From Polynucleobacter sp. MWH-CaK5 (GTDB taxonomy: Bacteria; Pseudomonadota; Gammaproteobacteria; Burkholderiales; Burkholderiaceae), in NCBI RefSeq assembly GCF_018687615.1, contig NZ_CP061299.1:496001-560000 (forward strand): DNA of 64,000 nucleotides, given 5' to 3'. The notes beneath the pieces were generated by a model. That model worked only from the letters and a program-made list of their open reading frames with translations. It had not been told where the DNA came from and ran no database searches. The translations under genes were made by a program, and so were the position numbers. Positions 17,846 to 26,791 of this stretch are shown one piece after another. Position 1 is the stretch's first letter. Every line of letters starts with the position of its first letter.

Positions 17846-18595
17846 ATGCGTTTTGACCTTGTAACCATCTTTCCTGAAATGTTCTCTGCATTGACCTCTT
17901 GGGGGATCACGGGCAGAGCTTTTGAGCAGGGTTTGGCCAGCATTCACACATGGAACCCAAGAGACTTCACACAAGACGCCAGACGAACTGTTGACGATAG
18001 GGCATATGGTGGTGGCCCTGGCATGGTCATGATGGCAAAACCCTTGGATGATGCGCTGGATGCTGTGGCAAAAGATCAGGAAAAATCGGCTAAAAAAGGC
18101 CCGGTGATCTTGTTGTCTCCTCAAGGTGAGCGATTTACTCAGAAAAAAGCCAAATATATTAAGGATTTAGGCGTTGTGACCCTCTTATGTGGGCGTTACG
18201 AGGCCATTGACCAGCGTTTGGTGGAGCGCCGCGTGGACGAAGAGCTCAGTTTGGGTGATTTTGTGGTTTCTGGAGGTGAAATACCTGCCATGGCGGTGAT
18301 GGACGCTGTGATCCGTTTAATCCCTGGAGCCCTTGGAGATGCTGATTCTGTCGCCCAAGATAGCTTTATGGAGGGGCTTTTGGACTGTTTTCACTACACC
18401 AGGCCCGAAAATTATGAAAATTTATTGGTTCCGGACGTGCTTTTAGGCGGACATCACGCTAAAATAGCGGATTACCGTCGGAAACAATCTTTGGAGCTGA
18501 CGTTAAAGCGACGACCTGATTTAATTATTCAGGCACGTCAGCAAGGCTTGTTGAGTTCTGCAGATGAAGCTTTTTTAGCCTCATTGCAAAAATAA
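17846..18595 (+). CDS. trmD: tRNA (guanine37-N1)-methyltransferase
   Basis: 249 residues from ATG 17846 (MRFDLVTIFPEMF, the normal TrmD beginning); an in-frame GTG at 17822 is the alternative. Trefoil-knot SPOUT enzyme: LLCGRYEAIDQR, DEELSLGDFVVSGGE and MEGLLDCFHYTRP are the SAM and tRNA binding blocks. It methylates G37 to prevent frameshifting. Confidence 0.95.
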   Translation: MRFDLVTIFPEMFSALTSWGITGRAFEQGLASIHTWNPRDFTQDARRTVDDRAYGGGPGMVMMAKPLDDALDAVAKDQEKSAKKGPVILLSPQGERFTQKKAKYIKDLGVVTLLCGRYEAIDQRLVERRVDEELSLGDFVVSGGEIPAMAVMDAVIRLIPGALGDADSVAQDSFMEGLLDCFHYTRPENYENLLVPDVLLGGHHAKIADYRRKQSLELTLKRRPDLIIQARQQGLLSSADEAFLASLQK

Positions 18596-18619
18596 GACAG
18601 GGTTTTAAACCGCATCCTC

Positions 18620-18654
18620 TACCAAGTCCGTTTATTCGGAATACAACGTTGGTA
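18620..18654 (+). promoter_or_regulatory. Two-tier stem-loop in the rplS leader
   Basis: TACCAA (18620-18625) / TTGGTA (18649-18654) encloses TCCG (18627-18630) / CGGA (18637-18640). The outer stem ends about 10 bp before the rplS SD AGGAG (18664-18668). No T-run follows. Candidate ribosomal-protein leader; untested. Confidence 0.4.
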
Positions 18655-18673
18655 CGATGCTATAGGAGTTGTA

Positions 18674-19060
18674 ATGAACATTATTGAATCAATTGAGCAA
18701 GAAGAGATTGCTCGTCTAACAGCCAACAAAACGCTACCTGCGTTTGCACCTGGCGATACAGTTGTTGTAAGCGTTAACGTGGTTGAAGGTACTCGTAAAC
18801 GTGTGCAGGCTTACGAAGGTGTTGTGATTGCTAAACGCAATCGTGGTTTGAACTCAAGCTTCATCGTTCGCAAGATTTCATCTGGCGAAGGTATTGAGCG
18901 TACATTCCAAACTTACTCACCATTGATCGCTAGCATTGAAGTTAAGCGTCGCGGTGATGTACGTCGTGCTAAGTTGTACTACTTGCGTGATCGTTCTGGT
19001 AAATCAGCACGTATCAAAGAGAAGCTACAAGCTCGCACAAAAGAAGTTGTGGCTGAGTAA
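18674..19060 (+). CDS. rplS: 50S ribosomal protein L19
   Basis: 128 residues. FAPGDTVVVSVNVVEGTRKR, GVVIAKRNRGLNSSF and KRRGDVRRAKLYYLRDRSGK are diagnostic. Last gene of the operon, with SD AGGAG and a terminator right behind it. Confidence 0.98.
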   Translation: MNIIESIEQEEIARLTANKTLPAFAPGDTVVVSVNVVEGTRKRVQAYEGVVIAKRNRGLNSSFIVRKISSGEGIERTFQTYSPLIASIEVKRRGDVRRAKLYYLRDRSGKSARIKEKLQARTKEVVAE

Positions 19061-19078
19061 TCAGTTTCAACTTTTATA

Positions 19079-19110
19079 CAAAGGCAGCTTAGGCTGCCTT
19101 TGTGCTTTTT
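19079..19110 (+). terminator. Rho-independent terminator after rplS
   Basis: A 10-bp stem, CAAAGGCAGC (19079-19088) / GCTGCCTTTG (19093-19102), loop TTAG, then TGCTTTTT. Confidence 0.92.
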
Positions 19111-19151
19111 AGAGCGCTAAAAAATATCTGGCTTCAGATAAACTAGACCTC

Positions 19152-19886
19152 ATGTCACGTTCAGCAGATCATTCACCTAAAACCATGGCGACTTCTCAAG
19201 CTATTTTTGATCCGCGAGAAGTACCGATTGTGTCTAGGGACAGTCATATGCCTGCCATTGAGCAAGCTTTATTGAAACCCGATGCATTGCGCTTGAGGTT
19301 TACCCAGGAGAAGCACTGGGAAGCTGAGGTGACCGATGAAAACCGAGCAGCCTTGGCCAGAGAAGGATCGGTCAGAGCAGGTCGTGGAGATGCTCTAACG
19401 CCTGCTGCAGTGTTGATTCCACTGATCATGTATGAGAATGAATTAAAAATTCTCCTCACACAAAGAACAGCCCATTTGCATGATCATCCTGGGCAAATTA
19501 GTTTTCCTGGAGGACGTTCAGACCCTCAAGATGGCTCAGCCACAGAGACTGCTTTGCGTGAAGCAGAAGAAGAGATTGGGCTGCCAGCCAGCAGAGTTGA
19601 AATACTCGGTTCATTGCCCCATTACTTGACTATCACAGGCTATCAGGTGACCCCTGTGGTGAGCCTAGTCGACGCAGGACATTCTTATACGGCCGATGAG
19701 TTTGAAGTGGCTGATATTTTTGAGGTGCCGATGGAGTATTTGATGAACCCACATCATCATGAGCAACGGATGTGGGAAAGCCCACAGGGCTATCGTCGTT
19801 TTTATGCAATGCCCTATGAAAATAAGTTCATTTGGGGAGCAACTGCGGGTATGCTACGGAATCTTTATCACTTTTTAAAAGCATGA
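19152..19886 (+). CDS. Nudix hydrolase, CoA pyrophosphatase-like
   Basis: 244 residues. The Nudix box runs FPGGRSDPQDGSATETALRE then AEEEIGLP, with LLTQRTAHLHDHPGQISFPG before it, the pattern of CoA diphosphatases (NudL/YeaB type). The family cleaves CoA to phosphopantetheine and 3',5'-ADP. About 70 N-terminal residues precede the fold, longer than in E. coli NudL. Overlaps the next gene by ATGA. Confidence 0.83.
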   Translation: MSRSADHSPKTMATSQAIFDPREVPIVSRDSHMPAIEQALLKPDALRLRFTQEKHWEAEVTDENRAALAREGSVRAGRGDALTPAAVLIPLIMYENELKILLTQRTAHLHDHPGQISFPGGRSDPQDGSATETALREAEEEIGLPASRVEILGSLPHYLTITGYQVTPVVSLVDAGHSYTADEFEVADIFEVPMEYLMNPHHHEQRMWESPQGYRRFYAMPYENKFIWGATAGMLRNLYHFLKA

Positions 19887-20827
19887 CATTTTTCTCATTA
19901 CTCTTCGCGCTCATTGCTGAGCAATACAAGCCAGTTGAAAAAAATCACTGGGTTCATCGCATCACCCATGGTTGGTTAGACTTTATTGTCAAAAATATCG
20001 ACACTGGCGCAGAGCGCAGTGGCCGTTTGGCCTGTGTGGCGGCTATGATTCCTCCGGTTGTTTTGGTATTAGCCATCCACATTCTTTTGCTAGCCACTCA
20101 ACCGATGTTGGCGTTTGTTTGGAATGTTTTGATTGTTTATTTATTTTTAGGATTTAGACAGTTCAGCCATCCATTCACTGCCATTCATGAAGCCTTACTT
20201 GAGCGTGATTTAGACACTGCGCGACAACTGCTGGCCGAGTGGCAGGGCGCAGGTCTTAATACGGAAACCATGAGCGAATCAGAAGTGATTCGTTTGACTC
20301 TTGAGCAAGCCATCATTGGCGCTCATCGTCATGTCTTTGGACCAATCTTTTGGTTCATGTTGCCTTTTGGCCCTGCAGGAGTTGTTTTATATCGCTTAAG
20401 TGAGACGGCAGCCCAACGTTGGCCTGCTCAAGCAAGTAGTTCTTTGGCAAGCGCTGCCAGAAGTTTGTTCCAGATCATTGATTGGATCCCTGTGCGTTTG
20501 ACTGCGATTGGCTTTGCGATTGTGGGCAATTTTGAAGACGCGATTTACGGCTGGCGCTTTCATTTACGCAAGTGGAGCAATGAACTTGAGGCCATCATTT
20601 TGGCTGCGGGCGCCGGTGCATTGGGTGTTCGTTTAGGTGCACCACTACCTGAGCCAGACAGTGACGAAGCTTTGCGCATGGCTGAGTCAGGCGAGCCGCC
20701 TATTTATGATTTGGGGATTGAAGCTTCTTTGCGCAGTCTGCGTTCTGCCGTTGGTTTGGTTTGGCGCGCAGTGATTCTTTGGCTAACGCTAATTGCTTTG
20801 ATGACTATTTCAGTTTGGCTTGGATAG
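19883..20827 (+). CDS. CobD/CbiB family membrane protein
   Basis: 314 residues from ATG 19883 (ATGA overlap with the Nudix gene). Several membrane helices; EQYKPVEKNHWVHR at the start and HRHVFGPIFWFMLPFGPAGVVLYRLSE-like blocks match the CobD/CbiB fold, which in cobalamin makers attaches aminopropanol to cobyric acid. No cobalamin gene lies in the window, and such orphan copies are common in Burkholderiales, so a different role is likely. The 3' end overlaps rsgA tail-to-tail by 23 bp. Confidence 0.75.
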   Translation: MTFFSLLFALIAEQYKPVEKNHWVHRITHGWLDFIVKNIDTGAERSGRLACVAAMIPPVVLVLAIHILLLATQPMLAFVWNVLIVYLFLGFRQFSHPFTAIHEALLERDLDTARQLLAEWQGAGLNTETMSESEVIRLTLEQAIIGAHRHVFGPIFWFMLPFGPAGVVLYRLSETAAQRWPAQASSSLASAARSLFQIIDWIPVRLTAIGFAIVGNFEDAIYGWRFHLRKWSNELEAIILAAGAGALGVRLGAPLPEPDSDEALRMAESGEPPIYDLGIEASLRSLRSAVGLVWRAVILWLTLIALMTISVWLG

Positions 20828-21764
20828 TATCTGCATTGTGAGATTCATGGCGCAGTTGACGGAATAAATCCACTCGCTGCGCTGAAATTGTTCCAGCATC
20901 TACAGCAGCTCTGACAACGCAGCCAGGCTCATCACCATGGCTGCAGTTATGAAACTTGCATTTCCCTAGCAAGGGTCTGAACTCAATAAAAGCATGTTGA
21001 AGCTCGCTCTCTGAGAGATGAGCTAAACCAAACTCCTGAAACCCTGGTGAGTCGATCAGTGCGCCAGTAAAAGAGTTGGTAGAAGTGCTTTCTTTAGCGG
21101 GTGGTAAATCGTAATACCGACAAGCTGTGGTGGTGTGTTTGCCACTGTCTAACTTCTTGGAATGCTCTTGAGTCTGGGCGGCGGCATCAGGAATTAAAGC
21201 ATTCAATAGGGTGGATTTACCCATGCCTGATTGACCAACCAATACTGATACACGACCCTGAACATGCGGTAGTAAAGCTTCTACTGATGCGGGATCATGT
21301 TTCACCGACATTTCGTGAACAGGGTATCCCATCGCAATGTACGGCTCGAGCATCTTGCGTGCAGCCGGTAATTTGTTAGGAAGATCGCATTTATTAAGAA
21401 TGATTCGAGGAATGATGCCTGCAGTTTCAGCAGCGATCACTGCGCGACCTAAAAGGTCTGGAGAGAATCCTGGTTCAGTGGCAAGTACGATCAAGATCTG
21501 ATCGACATTGCTCGCAATTGATTTACTCTTGTAAGCATCTGAGCGGTACAAAAGATTTTTACGCTCAACAATTTTTTCAATCACTGCTTGCTCAGGGCCA
21601 GTCTCTTGAACTTCTAAGATGTCCCCAACGGCACCTAAATGTTGTTTGCCGCGGGAGGTGACTTGATATAAAGCTTGTGGATTGATATCTGCTTCACCCT
21701 CTATTGCTCTAGCCAAATAATGTCGGCCATAGGATGCAACTAGGAGGGCTTTGAATGATTTCAT
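20805..21764 (-). CDS. rsgA: Ribosome small-subunit biogenesis GTPase RsgA
   Basis: 319 residues from ATG 21764 (an in-frame TTG lies one codon earlier). OB domain first, then a circularly permuted GTPase with NKCD before the P-loop GQSGMGKST and DSPGFQEFGL, and a C-terminal zinc knuckle CKFHNCSHGDEPGC. It releases RbfA and checks 30S maturation. It starts 4 bp after the M48 gene stop, so the two are co-transcribed. Confidence 0.95.
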   Translation of the reverse strand: MKSFKALLVASYGRHYLARAIEGEADINPQALYQVTSRGKQHLGAVGDILEVQETGPEQAVIEKIVERKNLLYRSDAYKSKSIASNVDQILIVLATEPGFSPDLLGRAVIAAETAGIIPRIILNKCDLPNKLPAARKMLEPYIAMGYPVHEMSVKHDPASVEALLPHVQGRVSVLVGQSGMGKSTLLNALIPDAAAQTQEHSKKLDSGKHTTTACRYYDLPPAKESTSTNSFTGALIDSPGFQEFGLAHLSESELQHAFIEFRPLLGKCKFHNCSHGDEPGCVVRAAVDAGTISAQRVDLFRQLRHESHNADTIQAKLK

Positions 21765-21768
21765 CAAA

Positions 21769-23025
21769 CTATCTTACTGCCATGCTTTGCAAATGAGCAA
21801 TGCGCAAAGGAGCTGGTGGGTGAGAATCATAAAACTTTGAATACAGTGGATCAGGTGTGAGCGTTGCTGCATTGTCTTGATACAACTTGACCAAGGCGGT
21901 GATCAGATCATTGGCGGATGATTTTTCAGCAGCAAAAGCATCAGCCTCATATTCGTGTTTGCGAGAGCCCATGCTGTTGATTGGCGTTAAGAAGAAGCCA
22001 AATACAGGCAAGACCAAGCTGAACAATGCCAATGCCAAACCAGCGTTATAGCCATTCATATCAGGAGTTATTCCGAGGCTCAAGTAGAACCAAGCTTTGG
22101 TTGAGATCCATCCCAATAAGGCGAGCACTAAAAAGCTCAAGGCGAATGACTGAATCAAACGCTTGCGAATATGTTGGCGTTTGAAGTGTCCTAATTCGTG
22201 AGCTAAGACCGCTTCAATTTCTTGTGGGTTCAAACGTTCAATCAAAGTATCAAAAAATACAATTCGTTTCGCTTTGCCCATACCCGTGAAGTATGCGTTG
22301 CCATGAGCACTGCGCTTACTGCCATCCATGATGAAAAGACCTTGGCTGGTGAAGTCACAACGCTTGAGTAGGTCTTCGATGCGATCTTTTAATGGACCAT
22401 CTTCGAGTGGTTTAAATTTATTGAATAGAGGGGCAATGAAAGTGGGGAATAACCACAATAACAATGCATTGAAGCCCACCCATACAAACCAAGTCCAGAC
22501 CCACCAATACTGACCGGCTTCAGTCATCAGTGTTAGAACAATCCACAAGAGTGGGAGACCTATGGCAAGACCCAACAAAATACCCTTCAGCATATCTGCG
22601 AAGAATAAGCCTGGAGTCATTCTATTAAAGCCAAATTTTTCTTCGATGCCGAACTGACGGTGCCATGAAAATGGTAAATCAATGATGCCTGTGATCAAGC
22701 TGATTGAAATCAATAATGCGATTTGCTGAGGAACACCAGGCCCCAATAAATCCAAAGTGAAGTTGTGCAGTTGTTGTAGACCACCCAGCAGGGTGAAGCC
22801 AATCAAAATAGCAACAGATAAAGCAATTTCAAATAAACCAAGACGTAATTTGGTCATGGTGTAATCGGCTGCTTTGCGATGATCGGTGAGTGTCACTTTG
22901 CTAGCAAATTCTGCTGGGACCTCATCGCGATGCAATGCAATGTGTCGCATATGGCGCGAGGCCAAATAGTAACGAGTTGCAACACTGAGGGCCAAGCCCA
23001 AAAGAAAGATCAAAGTGAATGTCAT
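21769..23025 (-). CDS. M48 family zinc metalloprotease (Ste24/CAAX protease-like)
   Basis: 418 residues with six or more membrane helices. The zinc site is H276-E-L-G-H280 in VLAHELGHFKRQH, and the third ligand sits in the later KHEYEADAFA block. GSKRSAHGNAYFTGMGKAKR is typical of the bacterial Ste24-like group, which degrades misfolded or signal-peptide-like membrane segments. Substrate unknown. Upstream of rsgA. Confidence 0.88.
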   Translation of the reverse strand: MTFTLIFLLGLALSVATRYYLASRHMRHIALHRDEVPAEFASKVTLTDHRKAADYTMTKLRLGLFEIALSVAILIGFTLLGGLQQLHNFTLDLLGPGVPQQIALLISISLITGIIDLPFSWHRQFGIEEKFGFNRMTPGLFFADMLKGILLGLAIGLPLLWIVLTLMTEAGQYWWVWTWFVWVGFNALLLWLFPTFIAPLFNKFKPLEDGPLKDRIEDLLKRCDFTSQGLFIMDGSKRSAHGNAYFTGMGKAKRIVFFDTLIERLNPQEIEAVLAHELGHFKRQHIRKRLIQSFALSFLVLALLGWISTKAWFYLSLGITPDMNGYNAGLALALFSLVLPVFGFFLTPINSMGSRKHEYEADAFAAEKSSANDLITALVKLYQDNAATLTPDPLYSKFYDSHPPAPLRIAHLQSMAVR

Positions 23026-23131
23026 GAGTTTGCTAAAAATGTTGAGAATCTACTAAAAGATTCTAAATAATGAAGCTATTTTTACACAACTATGACGTCA
23101 GGTATTAAAGGGCCTACCGGTATTGCTGGCA

Positions 23132-24090
23132 TTAGAAGCTGGCTGCTATGCCGATTGAAGTACCTTTAACATTTTGACCAAATTGGAATCGGAACATCAA
23201 GCGAATTCTTGTCAGGATTGGTTCTGATTCACGTCGATCTAGTTCAATGCCCGTACCAACAGATGTCAGTGAATTAAAGCCAAGCGATCCACGCATATCA
23301 CCTAAAAATTGGGTGTGAGCCAATTCAAGTACATGGCGAATCGGGATGTCAAAAAAACTCATCGATGTGGGCGTTCGACTGCGAGACCACAAACTTAAGC
23401 TTTGGGAGTCAGAGTGGCCTCTGACTGCAGCTGAACTGTCGAAACTGTTTAATGGAATATAGGTGAAGCGAGCCTCAAAATCGATTTCTCGCTCAGGTTT
23501 GTAGTCTTCGTAATCCAACATCAATGAGCCGCCGGCGCCATACACATTCATGCGACCCCTGTTTAAAAAATCAAAGTTCTTGCCGGTTCGATCTTCAAGT
23601 GCTCGATTAAAGATGGATGCGTCACTTTCTAGATGACCGAGTGTTACATTGAATATCGGGCGGAAACGCAATTCTTTCGTGACATTAAAGTCCCAGCCAA
23701 TGCCACCTGTTCCAGAAACGCTGTTCCAACGAACGGGGAGTAGGGTTGGTGACTCAGCAGTGCCAGCATTAAAAGATGGGTCGTATCGATTGATTGCAAC
23801 GGTACCTTCCAAGTAAAGCGGTACTTGTTCACTGATTCTGTCGCCACCACCAAAAGAAATCATTTTTAAGGCAGGATTGTTGGTTGCTTTATCTGTGATG
23901 GACAGAGAGCCCGTGGTGACGTCAGGCGTCAAAGAGTAGCCCATGATCACATCATTGAGTTGGCTTTTTTCTGTAAATCTTCGGTAAAGCTCAAAACAGT
24001 TTGTGCGCCAGCAAAGCAAGCATGCGCTGCTCCACAGATGATGAGGGCTTTTAAGCTAGCAAGGATGAGGCTGTGATGGCGCAAAGTCAT
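23132..24090 (-). pseudogene. Outer-membrane beta-barrel protein gene split by a -1 frameshift
   Basis: Two frames together make one plausible secreted barrel. Frame A starts at ATG 24090 with a signal peptide (residues 1-28, ending CFAGA) and stops at TGA 23947-23949 after 47 codons. Frame B continues from the overlap to TAA 23132-23134 and has alternating beta-strand sequence and a terminal aromatic residue (SIGIAASF), as in autotransporter-like barrels. Adding one base in the run of six T at 23965-23970 (A on the coding strand) joins them as TEDLQKK-SQLNDVIMGYSL. Frame B alone has ATG 23944 but no signal peptide. Causes could be decay, phase variation or a sequencing error. Function unknown. 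Confidence 0.72.
23965..23970. repeat. Six-base homopolymer at the barrel-gene frameshift
   Basis: TTTTTT on the plus strand, AAAAAA in the mRNA, in codons CAG AAA AAA GCC of frame A. It is the simplest place for the one-base loss. Confidence 0.7.
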
Positions 24091-24157
24091 TGGTTGAAGT
24101 AACAATCAGAAATACTCGTGATGAAGTATTTTAACTTCTGGCAACTAAGTTATTTTT

Positions 24158-24946
24158 CTAAAAATTAAAGCCTACGCCAAAGCTAAAGCCACCCAGTTTA
24201 GTTTTTTGTAAAGGCTCGCCTGCTTTCATATCGTAATAGAGGGCGCGATAGCCAAGCATCACATCTCCCCAAGGGTAGGCTTTTCCAATGCCAATCAGTG
24301 CTTGCCATGTCATGTCAGTCTTACCCTCTTGACCTCCCATATCGAAATAAAAGGGTGTGTACCAGTCTGTTGCTTGAATTCTTGAGCGACCTTTAATGCC
24401 GATGACAGGATCTGTTGCGCGCGCTCTTTTAGATAGGGATATGCCATCTCGATCAGTTGCTTGAAAATCAATGTGCCAATCCGCTTTGACATTCACTGTT
24501 CTAATGCCTGCCAAGGTATCTATAGATAATTGCGGCTCATGCAACACGTTATAAGAAACTGCGCCAGTGAAGGTTGTTAATTTGATGGTAGCTGTTGAAG
24601 AGTTAGATAGGACTCCCTGGCCTCGCACATGTTCATCAGTTAACTCTGCATGTGCCGCATCTGCGAGAAACCCCCAGTTACCATAACGAGCTTGCCCAGA
24701 AATCATCGCGGCACCAGATAGATGCTTAAGAACGTCACCTGCCGTTATGTCTGAAGATGAATTTGTTTCTGGAAGTGGGGCTTCAGTGCTTATGCCTGGT
24801 AACCATGCATAAGGTGTCAGGGAGAATTTCCACTCATTGGTGATAGGTGCAATTGGGTTGGTGCTGTCTTTGCTTTGAGCATTTACTGCGAAGGAGAGGC
24901 TGGCGCATAGACCAAGACAAGCAGTTTTGATATATTTAATTTTCAT
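24158..24946 (-). CDS. Outer-membrane beta-barrel protein, unknown function
   Basis: 262 residues from ATG 24946; a TTG at 24973 is upstream but the signal peptide begins MKIKYIKTACLGLCASLSFA and ends at VNAQ. The mature part shows amphipathic strands (WKFSLTPYAWLPGIS, FSFGVGFNF) with a terminal Phe, typical for BAM-inserted barrels. Residues about 40-60 are Ser/Thr-rich. It lies 67 bp upstream of the split barrel gene in the same direction, possibly an operon of two porin-like proteins. Confidence 0.75.
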   Translation of the reverse strand: MKIKYIKTACLGLCASLSFAVNAQSKDSTNPIAPITNEWKFSLTPYAWLPGISTEAPLPETNSSSDITAGDVLKHLSGAAMISGQARYGNWGFLADAAHAELTDEHVRGQGVLSNSSTATIKLTTFTGAVSYNVLHEPQLSIDTLAGIRTVNVKADWHIDFQATDRDGISLSKRARATDPVIGIKGRSRIQATDWYTPFYFDMGGQEGKTDMTWQALIGIGKAYPWGDVMLGYRALYYDMKAGEPLQKTKLGGFSFGVGFNF

Positions 24947-25102
24947 GAAATTAAGCGTGATTTTGTTGGGCAAATTAAAGCATAGCGAGCGAAATACACC
25001 ATTAGCTCTGAGGTGAATGCCTGGTATTGATCACTGAGTTAATCCTTGGAATTCTTAAAATGGGACAATCGCCCCACAGGTGTAATAATCACCAAAATAC
25101 TG

Positions 25103-25155
25103 TTTTATTGAGAGATATTCTTGTTTTGCATGAAATCTCATGAAACTCAATAAAA
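25103..25155. promoter_or_regulatory. Inverted repeat with inner direct repeats upstream of orn
   Basis: TTTTATTGAG (25103-25112) and CTCAATAAAA (25146-25155) form a perfect 10-bp inverted repeat with 33 bp between. Inside are two CATGAAA copies 10 bp apart (25129-25135, 25139-25145) and GAGAT/ATCTC. The 265-bp spacer between the divergent barrel gene and orn otherwise only holds likely promoters. Confidence 0.5.
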
Positions 25156-25163
25156 TCAAATGA

Positions 25164-25191
25164 TTGACAGTAATGATCCGCAGTACAAATA
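25164..25191 (+). promoter_or_regulatory. Candidate orn promoter
   Basis: A perfect TTGACA (25164-25169) is followed after 14-16 bp by TACAAATA (25184-25191). The spacing of the -10 is short, so the exact hexamer is uncertain. Confidence 0.4.
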
Positions 25192-25211
25192 ACAGGAATC
25201 AGTAAAGACAA

Positions 25212-25796
25212 ATGAGCACAACCAGAAAAAACGATCGCTTGGTGTGGGTAGATATGGAGATGTCGGGTCTTCAGCCAGAAACAGACCATATTTTAGAAAT
25301 TGCCATGATCGTGACAGACGGGGATTTGAACATTGTTGCTGAAGGACCTGTTTTGGTGGTTCACCAAGAGGATGCTGTTTTGGATCGCATGGATGCTTGG
25401 AACAAAGGCACTCATGGTAAATCTGGTTTGATTGATAAAGTGAAGGCGTCTACCTTGACTGAAGCCGATGTTGAAGCAGAGTGCTTGGCGTTTTTAAAGC
25501 AACATGTGAAATCAAGTATTTCTCCGATGTGCGGTAATACCATTCATCAAGATCGTCGCTTCATGAATCGCTACATGCCTAAGTTGGAGGCTTATTTTCA
25601 TTATCGAAACATCGATGTTTCAACAATTAAAGAATTATGTAAGCGCTGGCAACCTGAAATCGCTAAAGGCTTCTCAAAGCAACAAGCGCACACTGCCTTG
25701 GCTGACATCATTGAATCAGTAGAAGAGTTGCGCTATTACAGAGAAAAGCTATTCATTCCAACCGTTGGTGATGAGCCAATCGTTGAGGGTAACTAA
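25212..25796 (+). CDS. orn: Oligoribonuclease
   Basis: 194 residues, DEDDh 3'-5' exonuclease. D14 and E16 in WVDMEMSGL, GNTIHQDRRF with the next Asp, and the HTALADI end with the catalytic His and Asp are present. It degrades di- to penta-ribonucleotides, including pGpG from cyclic-di-GMP turnover. Normally near the M48/rsgA genes, so the two barrel genes are the interruption. Confidence 0.95.
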   Translation: MSTTRKNDRLVWVDMEMSGLQPETDHILEIAMIVTDGDLNIVAEGPVLVVHQEDAVLDRMDAWNKGTHGKSGLIDKVKASTLTEADVEAECLAFLKQHVKSSISPMCGNTIHQDRRFMNRYMPKLEAYFHYRNIDVSTIKELCKRWQPEIAKGFSKQQAHTALADIIESVEELRYYREKLFIPTVGDEPIVEGN

Positions 25797-25829
25797 TAAG
25801 CCATAAAAACAATTCAATAAAAGAAAACC

Positions 25830-26732
25830 ATGCTCGCTCAAGACGCCAATATGTTTTTAAGAATCGCCGCCATCATCACGCCAGTGGTGTTGATCATTTT
25901 GGTGGGTTGGTTGTATGGTCGCAAAGCTCACCCTGATATGTCAGGCATCAATCGCGCAACGCTGGATGTGATTGCACCACTCTTAGTTGTTTCTGCGTTT
26001 GTGAGCAAAGACTTTGAATTATTAGATCAGTGGAGCTTGTTGCTGTGTGGTGTTGCTGTGGTTTTAGGTTCAGGCATTTTGGCCTGGCCGATTGCCAAGA
26101 TATCTGGCATGGATCCTAAAACATTTGTGCCTCCGATGATGTTCAATAACTGCGGCAACATGGGTTTACCTTTGGCCGTGTTTGCTTTTGGTAGCGCTGG
26201 ACTTGCTCCGGCTGTGGCATTGTTTGCGATTTCTAATCTGATGCACTTCACTTTAGGAGTCAAGCTGGTGAACCCTAGAGCATCAGTGAAAGGTGTTTTT
26301 GCAAATCCGATGGTGATCGCCACCATACTGGGTGTCTTCCTTTCGAGCACCAAACATCTTTACACCTTGCCAGAGCCTTTGTATCAATCAATCAAATTAT
26401 TGGGTGATGCCACAGTGCCCTTGATGTTGTTCTCTTTGGGTGTGCGCATGAAGGATGCCAATCTGAAGCATTGGCGTGAAGGATTCTTAGGCGCTGCGAT
26501 TTGTCCAATTGTGGGTTTGACTGTCGCATTGATCATTGCACCCTTTGTTGAAATGACTGATCTTCAAAGAGGGCTTTTGTTTGTATTTGCTAGTTTGCCG
26601 CCAGCGGTTTTGAATTTCTTGGTGGCTGATCGCAACAAACAAGATCCTGAACTTGTTGCCTCGATTGTTTTGCTCGGCAACTTATCAGCCATGATCTTCG
26701 TGCCTATCGGCTTGTACCTTGGCTTGAGATAA
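25830..26732 (+). CDS. AEC family transporter (auxin efflux carrier type)
   Basis: 300 residues with about ten membrane helices. MMFNNCGNMGLPLAVFAFG is the conserved crossover motif, and FVFASLPPAVLNFLVADR fits the second inverted repeat. The family moves organic acids or amino acids; the substrate cannot be read. It follows orn by 33 bp. Confidence 0.82.
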   Translation: MLAQDANMFLRIAAIITPVVLIILVGWLYGRKAHPDMSGINRATLDVIAPLLVVSAFVSKDFELLDQWSLLLCGVAVVLGSGILAWPIAKISGMDPKTFVPPMMFNNCGNMGLPLAVFAFGSAGLAPAVALFAISNLMHFTLGVKLVNPRASVKGVFANPMVIATILGVFLSSTKHLYTLPEPLYQSIKLLGDATVPLMLFSLGVRMKDANLKHWREGFLGAAICPIVGLTVALIIAPFVEMTDLQRGLLFVFASLPPAVLNFLVADRNKQDPELVASIVLLGNLSAMIFVPIGLYLGLR

Positions 26733-26758
26733 GAAGCAAGAAGCAAGAAGCAAGAAGC
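26731..26758. repeat. Tandem heptamer repeat at the AEC stop codon
   Basis: AAGAAGC occurs four times in a row without error (26731-26758). The first copy begins inside the TAA stop codon (26730-26732). Confidence 0.9.
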
Positions 26759-26791
26759 TCAAGCCAAGTCAAATTTGCTTACTGCGTTAAA

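Noticed and set aside
22879..23070. 63-codon plus frame opposite the M48 gene start
   Set aside because: Antisense shadow without start signals.
23947..24090. 47-codon signal-peptide frame as a separate small secreted peptide
   Set aside because: It joins the downstream barrel by a single-base change, so a split gene is the simpler reading.
25089..25289. 66-codon minus frame over the orn start
   Set aside because: Covers the orn promoter and first codons; Cys/His-rich without a family pattern.
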